A stretch of DNA of 36,209 bases from contig CAZFSO010000019.1 in assembly GCA_964522095.1 (NCBI GenBank), forward strand, positions 1 to 36,209, given 5' to 3'. Position 1 is the first letter of the stretch, and the number at the start of each line of letters is the position of its first letter. The notes beneath the pieces were generated by a model. It saw nothing but the letters and a program-made list of their open reading frames with translations. It ran no database searches and was not told the DNA's origin. Both the position numbers and the translations under genes were made by a program. Positions 15,226 to 23,190 of the stretch are shown here, one piece after another. The DNA is from UBA6054 sp964522095 (GTDB lineage Bacteria; Planctomycetota; Phycisphaerae; Phycisphaerales; UBA1924).

Positions 15226-16434
15226 TCAAGGCCGGCATTCGACGGCGAGGGCGGTGGCGAGGTGTTCGTACTGGGCGATGCTGTTGTAGATCTGCGCGCT
15301 CAGGCGGACGGAGGTCGTGCCGCCGGGGGTGGACCAGACGGGGATCTGGATGCGCCAGCGCTCGTAGAGGGCGGCCTTGAGCCGGTCGGGGGGCGGGGCG
15401 GACCCGGGCAGGATGATCGTGGCCATCGGGCCGAGCATCGCGTCCGGCGCGGGCGGGGCGACGCCGAGGCGGTCGCACACCACGTCGCGGGCCCGCAGGC
15501 ACAGGTCCCGGTTGTGGGCCATCACGCCGGGCAGCCCGCCGGGCATGACGGAGCCGAGAAACCCCGCGGCGTCGGGGATGGTCAGCCGCGCGGTGTAGTC
15601 GTCGGTGCCGGTGTAGTCGAACTCGTGGTGCCAGGCGGGCCGGCGCGTGCGGAGCGAGGCCTCGTCGAGGCGTTCGGCGTCGTTGGAGAGGACCAGCGGG
15701 CGGAAGCCGTCCTGGCGGTCCGGCGCGACGTAGAGCACGCCGGCGCCCTTGGGTGCGCAGAGCCACTTGTGGCAGTTGCCGGTGGCGTAGGCCGGGCGCC
15801 AGGCGTCGAGATGCATCGGCACGCAGCCCGGGCCGTGGGCGGCGTCGAGGATCGTGTCGACGCCGCGGGCGCTCAGTTCGGGGATCAGGCGCTCGACGGG
15901 CAGGCGCAGGCCGGTGGCGCTGGTCACCAGCGAGACCAATGCCGCCCGCGTGCGGGGCGTGACGCGCGACAGGACGGCGTGCACCACCGCGTCCTCGTCC
16001 GGCACGGGCCACGGCAGCGGCGCGACGACGACGGTCGCGCCGGCGCGCCCGGCGACGCTCCGGGTGTTGTTCAGGCAGGCGGTGTACTCGTTGCTGGTCG
16101 CGAGGACCTCGTCGCCCGGGCGCAGGGTGAGGTTGTGCAGGGCCGTCGTGACGCCGGTCGTCGCGTTCGGCACAAGGGCGAGGTTGGATGCGTCGGTCCC
16201 CAGGATCGGGGCCAGGGCCTTGCGGGCCCGGTCGGTCAGGGGCCAAAGATCGTCGACGAAGAAGCGGACGGCGTCGGCCTCCATGCGGTCGCGCAGGCGG
16301 CGCTGGGCCTGCAGCACGGGCGCGGGGCACGCGCCGAAGGAGCCGTGGTTGAGGTAGACGGTGCCGGGGTCGTGGCCGAACCAGCGGGCGAGGGGGGCCG
16401 GCTCGGGCAGGGCCGGCTCGGGCGGGGTCGTCAC
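15226..16434 (-). CDS. Class V PLP aminotransferase (isopenicillin N epimerase-like)
   Basis: A 402-residue PLP enzyme of the class V (NifS/CsdA-fold) branch resembling isopenicillin-N epimerase and related isomerases or lyases. It starts with WFGHDPGTVYLNHGSFGACP (17-36), the N-terminal signature of that subgroup. The PLP lysine is K223 in ATGNCHKWLCAPKGAG, and the cofactor aspartate is D197 in TILDAAHGPG. No catalytic Cys of a desulfurase is evident, so cysteine desulfurase activity is unlikely. The GTG at 16434 is the only start close to conserved sequence and lies three bases after the stop of the small gene upstream, implying co-transcription. The actual substrate is unknown; beta-lactam synthesis is not implied because no partner genes exist here. 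Confidence 0.87.
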   Translation of the reverse strand: MTTPPEPALPEPAPLARWFGHDPGTVYLNHGSFGACPAPVLQAQRRLRDRMEADAVRFFVDDLWPLTDRARKALAPILGTDASNLALVPNATTGVTTALHNLTLRPGDEVLATSNEYTACLNNTRSVAGRAGATVVVAPLPWPVPDEDAVVHAVLSRVTPRTRAALVSLVTSATGLRLPVERLIPELSARGVDTILDAAHGPGCVPMHLDAWRPAYATGNCHKWLCAPKGAGVLYVAPDRQDGFRPLVLSNDAERLDEASLRTRRPAWHHEFDYTGTDDYTARLTIPDAAGFLGSVMPGGLPGVMAHNRDLCLRARDVVCDRLGVAPPAPDAMLGPMATIILPGSAPPPDRLKAALYERWRIQIPVWSTPGGTTSVRLSAQIYNSIAQYEHLATALAVECRP

Positions 16435-16437
16435 GGC

Positions 16438-16833
16438 TTACGCCTTGAGGTCCAGGGCGCGGCCGAGGGCGACGGCGGTGGCGGCCTGGTTGCGGTCGGC
16501 CGGGTGGCGGTACATGGGCAGCGAGCCCTCGGCGGGCCGACCGGTGACGGTCGCGACGTCGCGGGCGAGGTCGATCGGCTCGACCTGGGCGGCGACGAGG
16601 CGGCCGGGGTCCGAGGCGGTGGTCGGGGCGGGGGCCGGGTCGAGGCCGATGCGGCCGACGGGCTCGGTGCGCTGGGCGGGCTGGACCGGGCGGACGGGGG
16701 GGACGGCCGCGACAGGACGCACGCCGTAGGCGCGGGCGGCCTGGGCGGCGCCGGTCGGGAACGGGATGGAACTGATGCGGTCCAATCGTGCCTCGGGTCT
16801 GTGGCGGCGTGGCCGCTGGGGCGTGGCCGGCAT
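16438..16833 (-). CDS. Small hypothetical protein, Pro/Ala-rich
   Basis: A protein of at most 131 residues that I do not recognise. The body has low-complexity Ala/Pro/Val stretches in the first half. It ends with a better-structured stretch GSLPMYRHPADRNQAATAV, likely helical, closing RALDLKA. The ATG at 16833 gives an Arg/Pro-rich N-terminus typical of non-coding translation. A TTG at 16785 (giving 115 residues starting LDRISSIPFPTG) has GAGG six bases upstream and is a plausible true start. It ends three bases before the class V aminotransferase, so it probably shares its message. No signal peptide or membrane helix is seen. Confidence 0.55.
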   Translation of the reverse strand: MPATPQRPRRHRPEARLDRISSIPFPTGAAQAARAYGVRPVAAVPPVRPVQPAQRTEPVGRIGLDPAPAPTTASDPGRLVAAQVEPIDLARDVATVTGRPAEGSLPMYRHPADRNQAATAVALGRALDLKA

Positions 16834-16896
16834 CCGTGCCGGCGCCAGAGGACATCTTACCGCGCCCCGCGTCCACCAGAAGGCGGTGTGGAAGAG

Positions 16897-16996
16897 NNNN
16901 NNNNNNNNNNNNNNNNNNNNNNNNNNNNNNNNNNNNNNNNNNNNNNNNNNNNNNNNNNNNNNNNNNNNNNNNNNNNNNNNNNNNNNNNNNNNNNNN
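16897..16996. other. Assembly gap of 100 N
   Basis: A conventional unknown-length gap between the EF-G-like stop codon (16997-16999) and the upstream flank of the small hypothetical gene. A gene or a repeat could be hidden here; the flanking bases show no repeat sequence. Confidence 0.95.
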
Positions 16997-19081
16997 TCAG
17001 TCCTCCTCGGCGTGGCCGGCGAACTCGGAGATGACCTGCTGCTGGACGTGGGGCGGGGTGTTCTCGTCGTGGGAGTACTCCATGGTGAAACTGCCCGCGC
17101 CGCCCGTCATGCTCTTGAGTTGGGTCGAGAAGCCCTGCAGTTCCGAGAGCGGGGCCTGGGCGACGACGGTGCACATGTCGCCGGGCAGCATGCGGGTGTC
17201 CTGCACGCGTCCGCGCTTGGTGGACAGGTCGCCGGCGACGTCGCCCATCTTGGACGCGGGGACGGTGACCTCGAGCGTGACGAACGGCTCGAGCAGCACG
17301 GGCCGTGCCTTGGAGACGGCGTCGATGAAGGCGCGTTTGCCGGCGGTGACGAAGGCGACCTCCTTTGAGTCGACGGCGTGGTACTTGCCGTCGAAGACCT
17401 CGACGCGCACGCCGCGGATGGGGTAGCCGGCGACCGCGCCTGTGCCGAGGACCGACCGGACGCCCTTCTCGATGGCGGGCATGAACTGGCGGGGGATGGA
17501 CCCGCCGACGGTGGCGTTGACGAACTCGAAGCCGGTCTCGTGGTCCGGGGGCAGGGGCAGGACGCGCAGGTGGACCTCGCCGAACTGGCCGGCGCCGCCG
17601 GTCTGCTTCTTGTGCCGGTGGTGGCCCTCGGCGGGGGCGGTGATGGTTTCCTTGTAGGCGATGCGCGGGGGGGCGGTGTCCAGGGCGATGCCGTACTGGC
17701 TCTTGAACTTCTCGATGACCACGCGGAGGTGCAGTTCGCCCAGGCCGCGCAGGACGGTCTGGCTGGTGGCCGCGATGCGCTCGAGGCGCAGGGAGGGGTC
17801 CTCGGCGAGGATCTTCTGTGCGGCGGTCGAGAACTTGGTCTCGTCGGCGTGGTTCTGGAGCGTGATGGCCAGGCCGTACATGGGCTCGGGCATCGGCAGC
17901 GGCTTGAGGTGGACCGAGTCGAGGTCGTGGCCCTCGTGGAGCACGGCGTCGAAGTGGACCTCGTCGATCTTGGCGATGGCGCCGATGTCGCCCGGGCCGA
18001 GGGCCTCGACCTCGTGGCTCTCCTTGCCCTGTCGCTTGAGCAGGTGGGCGATGCGCACGGGCTTCTTCTGGTCGCCGAGCAGCAGTTCGCTCTTGGCCTT
18101 CACGGTGCCCTGGTGGACGCGGAAGACGCCGAGTTTGCCGACGAACGGGTCGGTGGTGACCTTGAAGACGTGGGCGATGACGGGCTTGGACGGGTCGGGC
18201 TCGGCGTGGAAGGGCTGCTCCTCGCCGGCGTCATCCTCGCCCCCGCGTTCGCGCCGGATGAACGGCCGGGGGTTGCCCTCCAGTGGGTTGGGCAGCAGCG
18301 ACGCCATGACGTGGAGCAACCGCTCGCAGCCGGCGCCGGATCTGGCGCTGACGAAGGCGACCGGCACGAGGTGGGCGTCGCGCAGGGCGGCCTCGAAGGC
18401 GTCGTGGAGTTTCCGCTTGTCGAGGTTCGCGTCGTCGCCGTCCTCGAGGTACTGGTTCATCAGGTCGTCGCGCATCTCGACGATCTGCTCGACGATTGCG
18501 CGGTGGGCCTCGGCCTCGGAACTGAACAGCGTGTCGCCCGATCCCTCCTCGTGGAAGACGGAGACGACGCCCGCGCGGTCGGGCGCGGGCAGGTTGATCG
18601 GCAGGCAGGCCGGGCCGAACTCGTCGCGGAGCGAGTCGACCAGGTGGGCCAGGTCGGCCTGCTCGTCGTCGATCTTGTTGACGATGACCATGCGGGGCAG
18701 GTTGCGGTCCTTGGCGATGGACATCATCCGCCGCGTCATCGGCTCGACGCCCCGGGCGGCGTCGACCACCACGGCCACGGTCTCGACCGCGGGGAAGACG
18801 CTGATGGCGTGCCCGGCGAAGTCGCCCAGGCCGGGGGTGTCGATCAGGTTGATCACGTGGCCCTCGTGCTCGAGGTGGAGCATCGAGGTGCGGAGCGAGT
18901 GCTTGTGGTGCTTCTCCTCGTCGGACCAGTCGGAGAAGGTGGTGCCCTCCTCGACCGAGCCCATCCGCTGGATGACCCCCGTCAACAGCAGCAACCGCTC
19001 GGTCAGGGTGGTCTTCCCGGAACCGGTCTGACCAACCAGGGCGATGTTGCGGATGTCGGCGGGGTCTCGTACGGTGGCCAT
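16997..19081 (-). CDS. Elongation factor G-like translational GTPase (FusA2 type)
   Basis: A 694-residue GTPase with the five-domain layout of EF-G, which moves tRNA and mRNA through the ribosome or splits ribosomes. G1 is GQTGSGKT (17-24), G3 DTPG (81-84), G4 NKID (135-138) and G5 SARSGAG. The switch I region reads TTFSDWSDEEKHHKHS, lacking the RGITI of canonical EF-G. Domain IV carries HHRHKKQTGGAGQFGEVHL, a form usual in the second, EF-G-like paralogue group. I therefore call it EF-G-like rather than the main EF-G. The ATG at 19081 has a strong AAAGGAGGG site about ten bases upstream. It is divergent from gltX. The C-terminus is complete and abuts an assembly gap. Confidence 0.9.
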   Translation of the reverse strand: MATVRDPADIRNIALVGQTGSGKTTLTERLLLLTGVIQRMGSVEEGTTFSDWSDEEKHHKHSLRTSMLHLEHEGHVINLIDTPGLGDFAGHAISVFPAVETVAVVVDAARGVEPMTRRMMSIAKDRNLPRMVIVNKIDDEQADLAHLVDSLRDEFGPACLPINLPAPDRAGVVSVFHEEGSGDTLFSSEAEAHRAIVEQIVEMRDDLMNQYLEDGDDANLDKRKLHDAFEAALRDAHLVPVAFVSARSGAGCERLLHVMASLLPNPLEGNPRPFIRRERGGEDDAGEEQPFHAEPDPSKPVIAHVFKVTTDPFVGKLGVFRVHQGTVKAKSELLLGDQKKPVRIAHLLKRQGKESHEVEALGPGDIGAIAKIDEVHFDAVLHEGHDLDSVHLKPLPMPEPMYGLAITLQNHADETKFSTAAQKILAEDPSLRLERIAATSQTVLRGLGELHLRVVIEKFKSQYGIALDTAPPRIAYKETITAPAEGHHRHKKQTGGAGQFGEVHLRVLPLPPDHETGFEFVNATVGGSIPRQFMPAIEKGVRSVLGTGAVAGYPIRGVRVEVFDGKYHAVDSKEVAFVTAGKRAFIDAVSKARPVLLEPFVTLEVTVPASKMGDVAGDLSTKRGRVQDTRMLPGDMCTVVAQAPLSELQGFSTQLKSMTGGAGSFTMEYSHDENTPPHVQQQVISEFAGHAEED

Positions 19082-19285
19082 GTCGGCGGCCCTCCTTTCA
19101 GAGGGCGTCGGCCCCGGCCACGCTGGTCGGGCTCGACGCCCGGACACAGGTTGCCCGCCGGCGCCGACCACGGCGGGCCGGGGCGGGCGGATCGGTCATC
19201 CTAACGCAACCCCGGCCCGCCGCAAAGCAAAAACCCCCATCCGCGTCGCGTCGTACGCCGGCCCCTTGAGCGCTCGGGCCGGCTC

Positions 19286-19291
19286 TATCAT
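19286..19291 (+). promoter_or_regulatory. Candidate -10 hexamer TATCAT before gltX
   Basis: TATCAT ends eight bases before the ATG at 19300 with no Shine-Dalgarno sequence. A TTGAGC (19266-19271) lies 14 bases upstream, too close for an ideal -35. The geometry predicts transcription starting at or beside the initiation codon. Confidence 0.5.
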
Positions 19292-19299
19292 CCGCCACG

Positions 19300-21006
19300 A
19301 TGTCCCAGCCCCCTGTCGTCACCCGGTTTGCCCCCTCCCCCACCGGCCGCCTGCACGTCGGCGGGGCCCGGACCGCCCTGTTCAACTGGGCTTACGCCCG
19401 TCGCCACGGCGGGAAGTTCGTGCTGCGGATCGAGGACACCGACCAGCGGCGCTCGTCCGACGCCGCCACGCGGGGCATCCTGCGGGCCCTGGCCTGGCTC
19501 GGCATCGACTGGGACTACGGCCCGGAGTTCACCACGCCGGACGGACGCACGCTGGGCGGGGCGCAGGACGGCGTCGGCTCCTACTACCAGTCCGAGCGCC
19601 TGGACGAGTACAACCGGCACATGCGCCGCCTGATCGAGGCCGGCCTGGCCTACCCGGCCTTCGAGAGCCCCGAGGAACTCGAGGCCAAGCGCCAGGAGGC
19701 GATCGCCGCCAAGACCGGCTACAAGTACGACCGCTCCGCCCTGCAGATCCCGCAGGACGAACGCGTCGCCCGGATGGACGCCGGCGAGTCCCACGTGGTC
19801 CGCTTCCGCATGCCCGACGAGCCGATCACCGTGCGCGACGAGGTGCTCGGCGAGGTGACCGTCGGGCCGGAGGAACTGGACGACTTCATCATCCGCAAGC
19901 GCGACGGGTTCCCGACCTACCACTTCGCGGTGGTCGTCGACGACGCGGCGATGGGCGTGACGCACGTGCTGCGCGGCCAGGAGCACCTGATCAACACGCC
20001 GCGCCACGTGGCCCTGCAGAAGGCCCTGGACTTCCCGACGCCGACCTACGCGCACATGCCGCTGATCTTCAACCCGGACGGGTCGAAGATGTCCAAGCGC
20101 GACAAGGACAAGGCGGCCAAGGCGGCGGTGAAGGGAGCGGACGCGGCGCTGATCGCCGGCGTCGTGGAGGCGGTTGGCGCGGACGAGTTCGAGGCCTGGC
20201 TCGGCGACAAGGCCCGGCAGTTGGACACCGAACGCCTCGCCGACCTCGCGGCGGCCCTGAACGTCGACCTGCCCGAGATCGACGCCGAAGACTTCGAGGC
20301 CGCGGGCTACCTGCCCTCGACGCTGGTCAACTTCCTGGCCCTGCTCGGCTGGAACCCCAAGACCAAGAACGCCGACGGGACCGACCTGGAGCGCTTCGAC
20401 GCGGCCTACCTCGCCGGGCACTTCGACCTGCCCGGCCTGGGCAAGACGCCGTCGAAGTTCGACCGCCAGAAACTGCTGGCCTTCAGCGCCGACGACCTGG
20501 CCAAACTGGACGACGACGGCTTCGCGCAGGCCTGGCGGGCCTGGGCCGAACGGTTCGACGCGCCGCTGGCCGAGCGGTTCTCGCTGGCCGACATGCGGAT
20601 GCTCGCTCCGGCGGTCAAGCCGCGCTGCAAGACGCTGCGCGACGGTCGCTCGGTGGTGGGCTTTGCGCTGGTCGGCGACGACCGGGTCGAGTTCGACGGC
20701 AAGGCGGTCCACAAGGTGCTCATCAAGGGCGACCGCAAGGGCCTGGAAACCTTGCGCGAACTCAAGCCGGTCATCGGCGCGATCGACCCGTTCACGCCCG
20801 AGGCGGTCGAGGCGGCGGTCGCGGGGTTTGCCGATTCCAGCGGCTTGGGCATGGGCAAGGTCGCTCAGCCCCTGCGCGTGGCGGTGACGGGCACGAGCGT
20901 CTCGCCGCCCTTGGGCCAGACCCTGGCGATCCTGGGGCGCGAGCGGGTGCTGGCGCGGATCGACCGGTGCGTGAGCATGGCCAGCCAGGCCGCCGAGGTG
21001 GTGTGA
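19300..21006 (+). CDS. gltX: Glutamyl-tRNA synthetase with insertion after KMSKR
   Basis: Class Ic synthetase charging tRNA(Glu); 568 residues, longer than the usual ~470. The N-terminus TRFAPSPTGRLHVGGARTA holds the HVGG form of the HIGH motif (19-22), and LRIEDTDQRRS follows. The KMSKR loop is at 263-267. Between KMSKR and the conserved GYLPSTLVNFLALLGW (from residue 336) lie 68 residues, against about 12 in the E. coli enzyme. The ~55-residue extra, Ala/Asp/Glu-rich and helix-like, is therefore an insertion next to the catalytic loop. The C-terminal anticodon-binding domain is present to the end. glnS is also in this window, so GluRS is likely discriminating. The next gene starts 29 bases after the stop. 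Confidence 0.95.
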   Translation: MSQPPVVTRFAPSPTGRLHVGGARTALFNWAYARRHGGKFVLRIEDTDQRRSSDAATRGILRALAWLGIDWDYGPEFTTPDGRTLGGAQDGVGSYYQSERLDEYNRHMRRLIEAGLAYPAFESPEELEAKRQEAIAAKTGYKYDRSALQIPQDERVARMDAGESHVVRFRMPDEPITVRDEVLGEVTVGPEELDDFIIRKRDGFPTYHFAVVVDDAAMGVTHVLRGQEHLINTPRHVALQKALDFPTPTYAHMPLIFNPDGSKMSKRDKDKAAKAAVKGADAALIAGVVEAVGADEFEAWLGDKARQLDTERLADLAAALNVDLPEIDAEDFEAAGYLPSTLVNFLALLGWNPKTKNADGTDLERFDAAYLAGHFDLPGLGKTPSKFDRQKLLAFSADDLAKLDDDGFAQAWRAWAERFDAPLAERFSLADMRMLAPAVKPRCKTLRDGRSVVGFALVGDDRVEFDGKAVHKVLIKGDRKGLETLRELKPVIGAIDPFTPEAVEAAVAGFADSSGLGMGKVAQPLRVAVTGTSVSPPLGQTLAILGRERVLARIDRCVSMASQAAEVV

Positions 21007-21035
21007 CGCCACGCCGGCTGAAGGGGGGCGTCACG

Positions 21036-22064
21036 GTGTACCTGCTGGACCGGATCGCGGGGTGCCTGCTGGGCACGTGCGCCGCCGATGCGCTCGGCGC
21101 CCCCGTCGAGGGTGTCGGGCCTGAGGAGGCCGACGAGTGGGTGGGCGTGCTGCGCCTGCACGGCTTCGAGAAGATCATCGAGGCGACGGGCATCGGCCAG
21201 TACACCGACGACGGCCAACTGTCGCGCGAACTGATGCTCAGCGTGGTGAACTCCGGCGGGTTCGACCCCGCGGACTTCGCGGCCCGCGTGCTGGGCCTGT
21301 ACCGGGCCGGGGCGATCGTCGGCATCGGTCAGGCGACGGCCGCCGCGTGCGAGCGGATGGCGTCGGGCATTGTGTGGGACGCCGCCGGAGAGCACGCCCC
21401 GGCGGCGGGCAACGGCACGGCGATGCGGGCCGGGCCCATCGGCTTCCTGCACGCGGACGCTCCGGACCGCCGGGCGGTCGCGGCCCACGAGCAGGGCTTC
21501 TGCACGCACCGCGACCCGCGGTGCTCGGCGGGCTCGGTGGGCGTCGCGACCGGCGTCGCCATCCTGGCGGCCCTGCCGCGTTCGGCCGCCGTCGATCCCG
21601 TGGCGCTGTGCGCGGCGATGGCGGCGGCCATGCGCCCGTGGCACGCGGCGTTCGCCGATCTCGTCGAGGCCCTGCCGGCGACACTGACACTCCCGGATCG
21701 CGACGCCCTGGACCGGATCGCGGCCGCCGGGCGCGTCGCGGAGGAGGCGGACGCGCAGCCGGCGTGGTCGGGCATCAGCCCGTTCGTCGTGCCGACGCTG
21801 CTGTGGAGCCTGCGCTCGTTCCTGCGCCACCCGCAGGACTACGCGGACGCGGTGCTGCTGGCGATCTCGGGCGGCGGGGACGCCGACACGACCGCGGCGG
21901 TGACGGGCGCGCTGGCGGGATCGCGGGTGGGGCTCTCGGGCATCCCCGGCCCGCTGGTGAACATGGTGCACGACGACGGCGCGTGGGACGCGGCCGCGCT
22001 CGTGGACCTGGCTGAACGGTTCAGGAAGGTCGCGTGCCCCGACGGCCCGTTACGGGACGGCTGA
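21036..22064 (+). CDS. ADP-ribosylglycohydrolase family protein
   Basis: A 342-residue all-helical hydrolase of the ARH / DraG-like family, which removes ADP-ribose from proteins or small molecules using a binuclear magnesium site. Visible: the N-terminal DRIAGCLLGTCAADALGAPVE (key residues GCLLG and DALG), the first metal motif YTDDGQLSREL (TDD kept, where most members read TDDT), AGNGTAMRAGPIG, and the second metal motif GGDADTTAAVTGALAGS. The start is set at GTG 21036, which has AAGGGGGG six bases upstream; another GTG at 21003 overlaps the gltX stop. It probably shares the gltX transcript. Its 3' end overlaps the convergent monooxygenase gene by 15 bp. The substrate is unknown, and no ADP-ribosyltransferase is nearby. 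Confidence 0.88.
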   Translation: MYLLDRIAGCLLGTCAADALGAPVEGVGPEEADEWVGVLRLHGFEKIIEATGIGQYTDDGQLSRELMLSVVNSGGFDPADFAARVLGLYRAGAIVGIGQATAAACERMASGIVWDAAGEHAPAAGNGTAMRAGPIGFLHADAPDRRAVAAHEQGFCTHRDPRCSAGSVGVATGVAILAALPRSAAVDPVALCAAMAAAMRPWHAAFADLVEALPATLTLPDRDALDRIAAAGRVAEEADAQPAWSGISPFVVPTLLWSLRSFLRHPQDYADAVLLAISGGGDADTTAAVTGALAGSRVGLSGIPGPLVNMVHDDGAWDAAALVDLAERFRKVACPDGPLRDG

Positions 22065-23066
22065 GCGGGCGTTGAGTTCATCGAAGGCCGCCGCGGCGAG
22101 TTCGAACGAGCGCAGGCGGGCGCCGTGGTCGAAGATCTGGGCCGTGACGATGACCTCGTCGGCGTCCGTCCGCTCGACCAGCGCGCCGAGTTGATCGCGC
22201 ACCGTCGCGCGTGAACCGACGGCCGAGCACGCGAGCATGCGTTCCACGTGGGCCCGCTCGGGCGCGGTCCAGTCGACCGCGTCGGCGGGCGGGGTCAGTT
22301 CCGTCCGCTGGCCGCGGACGAGGTTGAGGAACATCCGCTGGATCGAGGTGAACAGGAGCCGCGCCTCGTCGTCGGTGTCGGCGGCAACGACGTTCGCCCC
22401 CACGATCGCGTGGGGCTCGTCCAGCACGTCCGAGGGCCGGAAGTTGGTCCGGTACACCTCCAGCGCCGCGAGCAGGTGGTCGGGCGCGAAGTGCGACGCG
22501 AACGCGAATGGCAGGCCGAGTTCGGCGGCCAGGCCGGCGCTGAACAGGCTCGACCCGAGCAGGTACAGGGGCACGCCCAGGCCCTCGCCGGGGATCGCAC
22601 GCACGCGCTGGCCCGGCTCGGCCTTGCGGAAGTAGCCCTGCAACTCCAGCACGTCGTGCGGGAACGAGTCGGCGCCGGCGAGCGTGCGGCGCAGGGCCCG
22701 CACCGTGGCCGCGTCGCCGCCCGGGGCGCGCCCCAGGCCCAGGTCGATGCGGCCGGGGTACAACGACTCGAGCGTGCCGAACTGCTCGGCGATGACGAGC
22801 GGCGCGTGGTTGGGCAGCATGATCCCGCCCGCGCCGACGCGGATGCGCTCGGTCTTTCCCGCCACGTGGCCGATGAGCACCGACGTCGCCGCGCTGGCGA
22901 TGCCGGGGATGTTGTGGTGCTCGGCCAGCCAGAACCGGCGGTAGCCCCAGCGTTCGGCGTGCTGCGCCAGGTCGACCGTCGCGCGGAAACTGTCCGCCGC
23001 GGTGGAGCCGGGGAGGATCGGCGACAGGTCGAGCACGGAGTACGGCAGGGGCGCGGTGCGGGGCAT
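22050..23066 (-). CDS. LLM-class flavin-dependent oxidoreductase (luciferase-like)
   Basis: A 338-residue luciferase-like monooxygenase using reduced FMN or F420-type flavin, of the MsnO8-like subgroup. Motifs: YSVLDLSPILPGST near the start, RFWLAEHHNIPGIASAATSV (key residues AEHH), RIRVGAGGIMLPNHAPLVIAE and the RIDLGLGRAPGGD block, all family hallmarks. The start at ATG 23066 has AAGGA six bases upstream; another in-frame ATG at 23093 is possible, while the frame further up has no conserved sequence. It is divergent from an Old Yellow Enzyme gene, and its last codons overlap the ADP-ribosylglycohydrolase gene tail to tail. The substrate is not predictable from sequence. Confidence 0.9.
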   Translation of the reverse strand: MPRTAPLPYSVLDLSPILPGSTAADSFRATVDLAQHAERWGYRRFWLAEHHNIPGIASAATSVLIGHVAGKTERIRVGAGGIMLPNHAPLVIAEQFGTLESLYPGRIDLGLGRAPGGDAATVRALRRTLAGADSFPHDVLELQGYFRKAEPGQRVRAIPGEGLGVPLYLLGSSLFSAGLAAELGLPFAFASHFAPDHLLAALEVYRTNFRPSDVLDEPHAIVGANVVAADTDDEARLLFTSIQRMFLNLVRGQRTELTPPADAVDWTAPERAHVERMLACSAVGSRATVRDQLGALVERTDADEVIVTAQIFDHGARLRSFELAAAAFDELNARSAVP

Positions 23067-23140
23067 CGGTTCCTTCAGCGGCAAGGGGTCCATCACATGA
23101 ACGCCGCGCCGCGCACCGCTATTCCGCGTGGGGCTGCGCG

Positions 23141-23146
23141 TACCAT
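23141..23146 (+). promoter_or_regulatory. Candidate -10 hexamer TACCAT upstream of the Old Yellow Enzyme
   Basis: TACCAT lies 44 bases before the ATG at 23191, in the 124-bp space shared with the divergent luciferase-like gene. It would give a leader of about 38 bases containing CGGAG, unlike the leaderless genes. Confidence 0.35.
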
Positions 23147-23190
23147 GCACGGCAGGATCGGCCGCGTGCCGTGGCCCGTTCGGAGTTCCC

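Noticed and set aside
15226..16434. A beta-lactam biosynthesis enzyme (isopenicillin N epimerase)
   Set aside because: Only general subgroup similarity is present; no synthetase or expandase genes accompany it, so just the class V aminotransferase family is called.
19288..21012. A 574-codon minus-strand frame over gltX
   Set aside because: It mirrors gltX codon positions and has no recognisable domains; gltX on the plus strand carries every family motif.
21036..22064. Part of an ADP-ribosylation toxin-antitoxin or nitrogenase DraT/DraG system
   Set aside because: No ADP-ribosyltransferase, toxin or nif gene lies nearby; the gene sits alone after gltX.
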